Source: an uncultured Bacteroidota bacterium (GTDB taxonomy: Bacteria > Bacteroidota > Bacteroidia > Chitinophagales > LD1). From it: a stretch of 38,561 bases of DNA. This document shows, piece after piece, positions 33,047 to 38,561 of this stretch (positions are counted from its first letter, which is position 1; the number at the start of each line of letters is the position of its first letter). The DNA is taken from the NCBI GenBank assembly GCA_937894725.1, contig CALAYL010000098.1, forward strand, positions 1 through 38,561, in the 5' to 3' direction. Under the pieces are notes generated by a model. That model did not search any database and was not told where the DNA came from. It saw only the letters and a program-made list of their open reading frames with translations. Made by a program: the position numbers and the translations under genes.

Positions 33047-34579
33047 GTGAAAACTCGAATCGACACATTTATAAATACATTGTTGAGCCAAAGGAATGCT
33101 ATTCTTTGGCTCATTTTTGTTAACCTAATGATCCGAATAGTCATAGTTTTCAGTACTACGCTAGGCAATGACGATGTCTATTATACCTTATATGCCCGCT
33201 ATCTTGACTGGAGCTACTTCGATCATCCTCCTATGGTAGGGTATTTTATTCGGTTTTTTACCTTCAATTTGAGTTTTATTGATAGTGATTTTTTTGCGAG
33301 ATTAGCTTCATTATTTGTTGGGGCTATCAATCTTTTTTTAGTATATAAAATAGGTTTTTTACTAAAAGATAAAACCACAGGACTAGTAGCTGCAATACTT
33401 ACTGCAGCTTCGTTTTATGGCAGTATTATAGTTGGTGTTTTTATTCTGCCCGACAGTCCTCAGAGTTTATTTTGGTTAGCTTCACTTTGGTGTTTTTTAA
33501 AATTTATTAAAACAAAAAGTCCTGCTTTCATATTGCTATTTGGGGTAATGGTTGGATTGGCTATGTTGTCTAAGTATCATGCGGTGTATTTGTGGGTGGG
33601 TGCGCTATTTTATTTGTTGTGCTATGATAGAAAAATGCTTTTTTCTATACCTGTTTTTACTGCATTGCTATTGACACTGCTGCTTTTTATACCCGTAGTG
33701 TATTGGAATCTCATTAGTCCCATGAGTGGTATTGCATACCACAGCAGTAGAGTAGGAGGGGCTAGTTGGATACCGAGTTTTGCGCATTTCTTCCCCACTT
33801 TTTTGGGGCAAGTTTTTTATCACAATCCGTTTGTTTTTGGCTTGGTTTTTTATTGCATTTGGGTATTTAATAATCAGATAAGACAAGATAAAAATCTGGT
33901 TTTTTTATTGCTCACAGCATTGCCACTATTGCTTACCACCACTGTGTTGTCAATGTACAATGAAACATTGCCGCATTGGAGTGGGCCTGCGTTTTATGGT
34001 TTGATTTTGGTAGCTGCTTATTTCTATTCAAATCGGTCACATCTTTTTCAACGCATCATCGCACTTAGCCATTCCTTTTTCATGTTGGTGATTGTTTTGG
34101 GATTGATACAAATCAATACAGGCCTATTATTTGGGAAAGAAAATAGGCCAGCGAATAAGCTGGGTAGTGATGATTTTACCATTGATTTAGCGGTATGGAA
34201 TGAAGCTGGTCAGGTATTAGCTGACTTTGTAAAATCCGATTCAGTAGCGATGCGTACTCCTGCCATTTTTTGTGATAAGTGGTTTCCAGCTGCGCATATA
34301 GATTACTACATGGCAATTCCCAATGGGGTGCCTATGTTTGTTTTGGGCGATTTGAAGAGTCAGCATCTTTATGCGATAATAAATCAGGAAAGAGGTATCA
34401 ATACCTTTGATGGAGATGCGTATTTTGTCTCTACTTCTCGTTATTTTTCAAGTCCGAAGGTTGAGTTGAAAACACAGTTTGATTATAATGTGGAAAGGCC
34501 AATCATATTAAGGGTGTCAAAGGCAGGAAAGAAAAGAATGAATCTTTTTGTGTGGCGGCTGAAAAGAAAAATGGAATAA
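33047..34579 (+). CDS. GT39-type membrane glycosyltransferase (ArnT/PMT-like)
   Basis: A protein of about 510 residues with at least ten hydrophobic segments, of the polyprenyl-phosphate-sugar glycosyltransferase (GT-C) superfamily. The first external loop holds NDDVYYTLYARYLDWSYFDHPPM, the catalytic Asp and DHPP motif of this family. It would transfer a sugar from an undecaprenyl carrier to lipid or protein on the periplasmic face; the donor and acceptor are unknown. No ATG fits the start: in-frame TTG 33038, GTG 33041 and GTG 33047 all precede the first membrane segment, and I chose 33047 (MKTRIDTF). The gene starts 46 bases after cysK and probably extends that operon. Confidence 0.85.
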   Translation: MKTRIDTFINTLLSQRNAILWLIFVNLMIRIVIVFSTTLGNDDVYYTLYARYLDWSYFDHPPMVGYFIRFFTFNLSFIDSDFFARLASLFVGAINLFLVYKIGFLLKDKTTGLVAAILTAASFYGSIIVGVFILPDSPQSLFWLASLWCFLKFIKTKSPAFILLFGVMVGLAMLSKYHAVYLWVGALFYLLCYDRKMLFSIPVFTALLLTLLLFIPVVYWNLISPMSGIAYHSSRVGGASWIPSFAHFFPTFLGQVFYHNPFVFGLVFYCIWVFNNQIRQDKNLVFLLLTALPLLLTTTVLSMYNETLPHWSGPAFYGLILVAAYFYSNRSHLFQRIIALSHSFFMLVIVLGLIQINTGLLFGKENRPANKLGSDDFTIDLAVWNEAGQVLADFVKSDSVAMRTPAIFCDKWFPAAHIDYYMAIPNGVPMFVLGDLKSQHLYAIINQERGINTFDGDAYFVSTSRYFSSPKVELKTQFDYNVERPIILRVSKAGKKRMNLFVWRLKRKME

Positions 34580-34610
34580 AGGCAGCCGAATCCCAAATAG
34601 CGCTTTTTTA

Positions 34611-34641
34611 AAAACAAAACCTCTAAAAAGAGGCTTTGTTT

Positions 34642-34642
<1 letters not shown>
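34611..34642. terminator. Bidirectional terminator between the GT39 gene and tRNA-Ala
   Basis: Arms 34611-34623 and 34630-34642 pair at 12 of 13 positions around TAAAAA. The plus side carries TTTGTTTT and the minus side TTTTGTTTTT. Its last base coincides with the 3' end of the tRNA-Ala gene, so it can end both converging transcripts. Confidence 0.75.
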
Positions 34643-34718
<76 letters not shown>

Positions 34719-34819
34719 TCGCCAGGCAAATGTAAAAATTTTAGCGAATCCAACTCGCTAATTTTTTAGCAATAAAAAAATGGACAAAAAGACTTTATCT
34801 TATATCTTCACTTTGCAAA

Positions 34820-35596
34820 ATGAAAACACCCATTAAAGTCACTTTTTTAGGCACAGGCACTTCAGGCGGTGTGCCTATGGTATCGTGTAGCTGCGAGGTG
34901 TGTAAATCTACTGACCCTCGCGATAAGCGTTTGCGTACCTCTATTTTGATCGAAACGCCCACTACCACTATCTGCATAGACGCTGGACCTGATTTTAGAA
35001 GTCAAATGCTGACCTATGAGGTCAAAAACCTAGATGCAATCTTGGTTACCCACGGACATCGCGACCATGTAGGTGGACTAGACGATATACGTCCATTCAA
35101 TTTTTTGCAAGGAAAATGGATGGATATTTTTTGTGATGAATTTGCGGAGCAAATGATACGCGACCAATACTCGTATGCCTTTACAAATCTTGACTATGCT
35201 TATGCACCTAAGCTGAATTTTGTACTGATAGACGAAGATGAGTTTAGGGTAAATGAATTAACCATACTGCCTATTACCGTAATGCATCATCAGTTGCCTG
35301 TAAAGGCATTTAGAATAGGCGACTTTACCTACATTACTGACGCTAAAACTATTGCAGATACAGAGTTTGAGAAGATAAAAGGCAGTAAAATTTTAGTGAT
35401 AAATGCGCTTCGCGCACAAGAGCACAATGCTCATTTTACTATAGCTCAAGCCCTAGAAATAGTAGCGCGAATAAAACCCGAACGCGCTTATTTTATTCAC
35501 ATGAGCCATCATTTTGGTAAACATGCCGACATGCAATCTACCCTACCAGAAAATGTGACGATAGCCTATGATGGGTTGACGATTGAAATAGCTTGA
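34820..35596 (+). CDS. MBL-fold metallo-hydrolase (PhnP-like phosphodiesterase)
   Basis: A 258-residue metallo-beta-lactamase-fold protein. The metal-binding motif THGHRDHVGGLDD lies at 77-89 (His78, His80, Asp82, His83). Further ligands are likely in VMHHQ, YITDAK and the final HMSHHFGKH. The N-terminal GTGTSGGVPMVSCSCEVC (11-28) is a hallmark shared with PhnP, a 5-phosphoribosyl 1,2-cyclic phosphate phosphodiesterase; its cysteines may bind a structural metal. No phosphonate genes are nearby, so the substrate remains open. It converges on the symporter gene with a 4-base gap. Confidence 0.9.
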   Translation: MKTPIKVTFLGTGTSGGVPMVSCSCEVCKSTDPRDKRLRTSILIETPTTTICIDAGPDFRSQMLTYEVKNLDAILVTHGHRDHVGGLDDIRPFNFLQGKWMDIFCDEFAEQMIRDQYSYAFTNLDYAYAPKLNFVLIDEDEFRVNELTILPITVMHHQLPVKAFRIGDFTYITDAKTIADTEFEKIKGSKILVINALRAQEHNAHFTIAQALEIVARIKPERAYFIHMSHHFGKHADMQSTLPENVTIAYDGLTIEIA

Positions 35597-35600
35597 TTTG

Positions 35601-37091
35601 TTATCCGTGCTTCACTATTTCGCCACTCTTTAGTTTGGCTAAATAGTTTTTTAAGTCTTGCCTAATTTCGCTCGACATGAAAAACATACCTAGTATGTTT
35701 GGGAAAGCCATGCCGAGTATCATCATATCCGAAAAGTCGATCACAGCACCTAGACTTGCCGATGAACCTATGACTACAAATACAAGGAATATTATTTTGT
35801 AAACAGTCTCCATTTTCTTTGTGTTACCAAAAAGATAGGTCCAAGATTTCATGCCATAATACGACCAAGAAATCATAGTAGAAAATGCAAAAAGTACAAT
35901 CGCTATAAGCAACAAATACCTAAACCATGGGAAAATACTGCTAAAGGCTGCGGAAGTCAATGCCGCGCCCTCTCTACCTTGTGGGTCTGCTGCAAATCCA
36001 GTAAAAATAAGCACTAGGGCTGTCATACTACAAATCACAATAGTGTCTATAAAGGGTTCTAAAAGAGATACAATCCCCTCGCTGATAGGTTCGTTTGTTT
36101 TGGCAGTAGAGTGTGCTATAGAAGCGGATCCTATGCCAGCTTCATTTGAAAATGACGCTCGCTGAAAACCTACTACCAATACGCCAATCACTCCACCTTT
36201 GATACCATCTGCCACAAATGCACCAGCGATGATAGCTTGAATGGCTTCGCCCATATGACTGATATTTAGTCCTATCACAATAAGCGATGTAATGACGTAC
36301 AGCCCGATCATAAATGGCACTATCTTGTCTGTAACTACGACTATCGATTTGATACCACCTATGATAACTACCCCTACTAGCAATGACAGTACTAATCCAT
36401 ATAAAAAGCCGCTATTTGCAAATGCTGGAAATACGTTGGCTAATTGAGCGAAAGATTGGTTGGCTTGAAACATATTGCCCCCGCCAAAAGAGCCTCCAAT
36501 GGTAAGTACAGCAAATGTTATCGCCAATACCTTACCTAATCCGCTAAAACCCTTACGTTTCAAACCTTCTGAAAGATAGTACATAGGGCCTCCAGATACT
36601 TCGCCTTTTTCATTTATCTTTCTGTACTTGACTCCGAGAGTGCATTCTACAAATTTTGATGACATGCCTAAAAAGCCCGCTAATATCATCCAAAAAGTAG
36701 CACCTGCTCCACCTATGCTAATAGCTACAGCTACCCCAGATATGTTGCCGAGGCCTACTGTACCCGAAAGGGCGGTAACCAATGCCTGAAAGCTACTAAC
36801 CTCGCCTTTGTCTTCTGGGTTGTCGTAATGTCCTCGTACGAGGGCGATACCATGTTTAAATCCTCTTAAATTTATAAAGCCCATGTAAATAGTGAAAAAT
36901 ACGGCACCACACACTAGCCACATGACCACTAGAGGCATCTCGAAACCTATACTATCAAATGGTTTGTAGAAAAAAAATGAGGCTATGAAATCTACGGCAA
37001 TTTTAAATTGTGCATTTATCAGTTCGCCCAATTGCTGCGTTGTAGAGGCTGATATAGTGTACAAAAATTTGGGCAAAAAATGTTCAGTCAT
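35601..37091 (-). CDS. Alanine/glycine:cation symporter family protein (AgcS)
   Basis: A 496-residue integral membrane transporter with about 10-11 membrane segments. The family motifs are seen: TALSGTVGLGNISGVAVAISIGGAGATFWM, ECTLGVKYR, GGPMYYLSEGL, GGGNMFQANQSF and FSNEAGIGSASIAHS. AgcS members import alanine or glycine with Na+ or H+ across the inner membrane. It also has an unusually long N-terminal lead (about 45 residues) before the first family membrane segment. An exact -7 element lies 32 bases upstream. Confidence 0.93.
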   Translation of the reverse strand: MTEHFLPKFLYTISASTTQQLGELINAQFKIAVDFIASFFFYKPFDSIGFEMPLVVMWLVCGAVFFTIYMGFINLRGFKHGIALVRGHYDNPEDKGEVSSFQALVTALSGTVGLGNISGVAVAISIGGAGATFWMILAGFLGMSSKFVECTLGVKYRKINEKGEVSGGPMYYLSEGLKRKGFSGLGKVLAITFAVLTIGGSFGGGNMFQANQSFAQLANVFPAFANSGFLYGLVLSLLVGVVIIGGIKSIVVVTDKIVPFMIGLYVITSLIVIGLNISHMGEAIQAIIAGAFVADGIKGGVIGVLVVGFQRASFSNEAGIGSASIAHSTAKTNEPISEGIVSLLEPFIDTIVICSMTALVLIFTGFAADPQGREGAALTSAAFSSIFPWFRYLLLIAIVLFAFSTMISWSYYGMKSWTYLFGNTKKMETVYKIIFLVFVVIGSSASLGAVIDFSDMMILGMAFPNILGMFFMSSEIRQDLKNYLAKLKSGEIVKHG

Positions 37092-37122
37092 TTAGCTATT
37101 AGTTAGTGAAGTCGTTAATATG

Positions 37123-37130
37123 CAAAAATA
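37123..37130 (-). promoter_or_regulatory. -7 promoter element of the AgcS symporter gene
   Basis: TATTTTTG on the minus strand matches TAnnTTTG exactly; the implied leader is about 27 bases. Confidence 0.55.
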
Positions 37131-37340
37131 TTTTTAGCATTTTTTTGTTTTTCGTAAAATAAATGCGTTCAGGCGGTGTTAATTTAAAACAAGTTTGCTT
37201 TTTATACTATATTTTTGAGTCATTGTTTTCGTTTCCTCTTATAATTCAAATCCAAACTAGCGAATACGTAATTCAATAAAAATAATTAATTTGGTTTGCA
37301 ATAAAATCAACGCTTTTTCGTATTAGCTAAAACCAATTGA

Positions 37341-38411
37341 ATGTTTCTACGTTTTCTTATCGTTTGCTTACTGTTTTCGTTTACCAACATTATTGTAGCC
37401 CAATACGGAGGTAGCTATACCTATGCCTTTACTCGTATTTCGCCTTCCGCTCGTTTGACAGGATTAGGCGAGTTTAATGTCACCACATCCGACCATGATC
37501 CATCATTTCAGTTGGCTAATCCAGCGGCAATGAATCCTAGTATGCATCGTCATATTTCAATTAGTCAAAGTATCTTTCCTGGAGGTATAAATAGTGGCAA
37601 TTTTGCTTATGCCCACGACTTCAAACGCTTTGGTACTTATGGTTTTGGTGTGCAGTATGTAGCATTTGGCAATATACCTACTACCGATGAATCTGGCAAT
37701 GTAACTGGCTCGATGAATCCAGGCGAGGTAGCTATTTATGGAGGTGGCGCATATCGCTTCGGAAAACTATTTAGTGTAGGATTAAATCTAAAGTTGCTGA
37801 CTTCGCATCTTGCTCAATATACGGCTGTAGGTATGGCTACGGACATTGCCGCATCGGTACATGACCCTAAAGAAATCGTTCTCTTTACTATTGCGGTGAG
37901 GAATTTGGGAGGGCAGTTTAACAGCTACACAGGGGGCAAAAGAGAAATGATGCCGATGAATCTACAAGCAGGGCTATCGTTTGGTTTTAAAGAATTGCCC
38001 CTTCGGTTTCATTTTAACCTACATGACCTAACCAACTGGAATCTGCGCTACGACAATCCTGCTGATGCCGCCAATGCCAACCTTTTTGAAGATACTACTA
38101 CTACTAAGAAAAAAAGCTATGTAGGCGATGAGATTTTTCGTCACGTAGTGATAGGTATAGAAGCGAATATCAAAAAAATTGTGTACATAGATTTTGCTTA
38201 CAATCATCAGCGAAGAATGGAGTATAAACAAGATACACGCAGAGGATTGGCAGGCTTTTCGTTTGGCTTTGGCGTACGAGTAAAAGCTATTTCAGCACAT
38301 CTTGGTTTATCGGCCCTACCACTTAAGCAAACTATGGGTCAACTCACTATCAATATCAATACCGCTGGTTTTGTGAAGAAGAAAAGAGTGGAGGAGGTTG
38401 TGCCAAATTAG
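37341..38411 (+). CDS. porQ: Type IX secretion system protein PorQ
   Basis: A 356-residue outer-membrane beta-barrel protein. A signal peptide (1-21, ending NIIVAQ) precedes GGSYTYAFTRISPSARLTGLGE, the family's conserved start, and DPSFQLANPAAMNPSMHRHISIS. Alternating beta strands rich in Gly and aromatic residues follow (YAHDFKRFGTYGFGVQYVAFG, VGLNLKLLTSHL, GFSFGFGVRVKAISAHLGLSALPL). PorQ acts with PorU/V/Z in processing and attachment of T9SS cargo at the cell surface. That fits the two T9SS cargo genes in the window, though they lie over 20 kb away and are not linked in an operon. The family assignment rests on my recollection of these motifs. Confidence 0.85.
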   Translation: MFLRFLIVCLLFSFTNIIVAQYGGSYTYAFTRISPSARLTGLGEFNVTTSDHDPSFQLANPAAMNPSMHRHISISQSIFPGGINSGNFAYAHDFKRFGTYGFGVQYVAFGNIPTTDESGNVTGSMNPGEVAIYGGGAYRFGKLFSVGLNLKLLTSHLAQYTAVGMATDIAASVHDPKEIVLFTIAVRNLGGQFNSYTGGKREMMPMNLQAGLSFGFKELPLRFHFNLHDLTNWNLRYDNPADAANANLFEDTTTTKKKSYVGDEIFRHVVIGIEANIKKIVYIDFAYNHQRRMEYKQDTRRGLAGFSFGFGVRVKAISAHLGLSALPLKQTMGQLTININTAGFVKKKRVEEVVPN

Positions 38412-38462
38412 GGATAGCTGTTTTAGGTAATTACAGCACAAGAAGCACTGCCTAAGAATATT

Positions 38463-38498
38463 GCACAAGCACCGTTCGTTCCTCACTAATGCTTGCGC
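38463..38498. repeat. Imperfect hairpin after porQ
   Basis: GCACAAGCA (38463-38471) and TGCTTGCGC (38490-38498) pair at 8 of 9 positions around an 18-base loop. It lies 52 bases after the porQ stop and has no T tract. A short open frame, MKKRGSTV, starts at 38538 and runs off the window, but there is too little to call. Confidence 0.35.
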
Positions 38499-38561
38499 GA
38501 TAGGGGGAAATTACAAACACCTTATGCAAAACGCATCATGAAAAAAAGAGGCAGCACAGTA

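Overview
The window looks like chromosomal DNA of a free-living, AT-rich member of the Bacteroidota. The evidence is two very large or modular exported proteins with type IX secretion (T9SS) C-terminal sorting domains (type A at 7729-14751, type B at 15290-17026), a PorQ-type T9SS protein at 37341-38411, a DivIC-like protein, a tandem CbbX-type AAA+ protein, and many exact or near-exact copies of the Bacteroidota -7 promoter element TAnnTTTG just upstream of genes. Shine-Dalgarno sequences are mostly absent, as is usual in this phylum. I cannot place it at genus level.

Layout. 1-1548 (minus): tRNA-Ser(GGA), a TatD-type hydrolase and a NodB-type deacetylase. 1658-7479 (mostly plus): gltX, a highly acidic small protein, a stand-alone cobalamin-binding domain protein, a DUF3127 OB-fold protein with an SSB-like tip, a pyruvate dehydrogenase E2, a small conserved protein on the other strand, a CoA-binding-fold protein and a DECR1-like 2,4-dienoyl-CoA reductase. 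7729-17026 (minus): two T9SS cargo proteins, one a 2340-residue subtilase. 17513-20649: trxB, a convergent GNAT acetyltransferase and recN. 20697-24174 (minus): sufBCD with a palindromic operator candidate. 24175-25059: a degenerate stretch with a small membrane-protein ORF and the eroded end of a tyrosine recombinase. 25060-30871 (minus): divIC-methyltransferase-OsmC, then the AAA+ protein followed by L-serine ammonia-lyase. 30872-34579 (plus): cysE-cysK and a GT39-type membrane glycosyltransferase. 34642-38411: tRNA-Ala(GGC), a PhnP-like metallo-hydrolase, an AgcS-type amino-acid:cation symporter and porQ.

The most exciting element is the leader of cysE-cysK (about 31099-31222). A 20-codon ORF encodes CCVACCC, that is five Cys codons within seven. 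It is followed by three mutually exclusive RNA pairings: 31141-31145 with 31152-31156; 31152-31159 with 31195-31202 (8 bp perfect); and 31192-31203 with 31208-31219 plus seven Ts. This is the full logic of a ribosome-stalling transcription attenuator, here reading cysteinyl-tRNA charging and controlling the two genes that make cysteine. I read it directly from sequence. I know of polycysteine leader peptides in actinobacteria but not of one in Bacteroidota.

Several genes touch sulfur and redox metabolism (cysE, cysK, sufBCD, trxB, OsmC, the serine-consuming sdaA), so control by cysteine and by an iron or Fe-S regulator is a reasonable theme. They do not form one operon.
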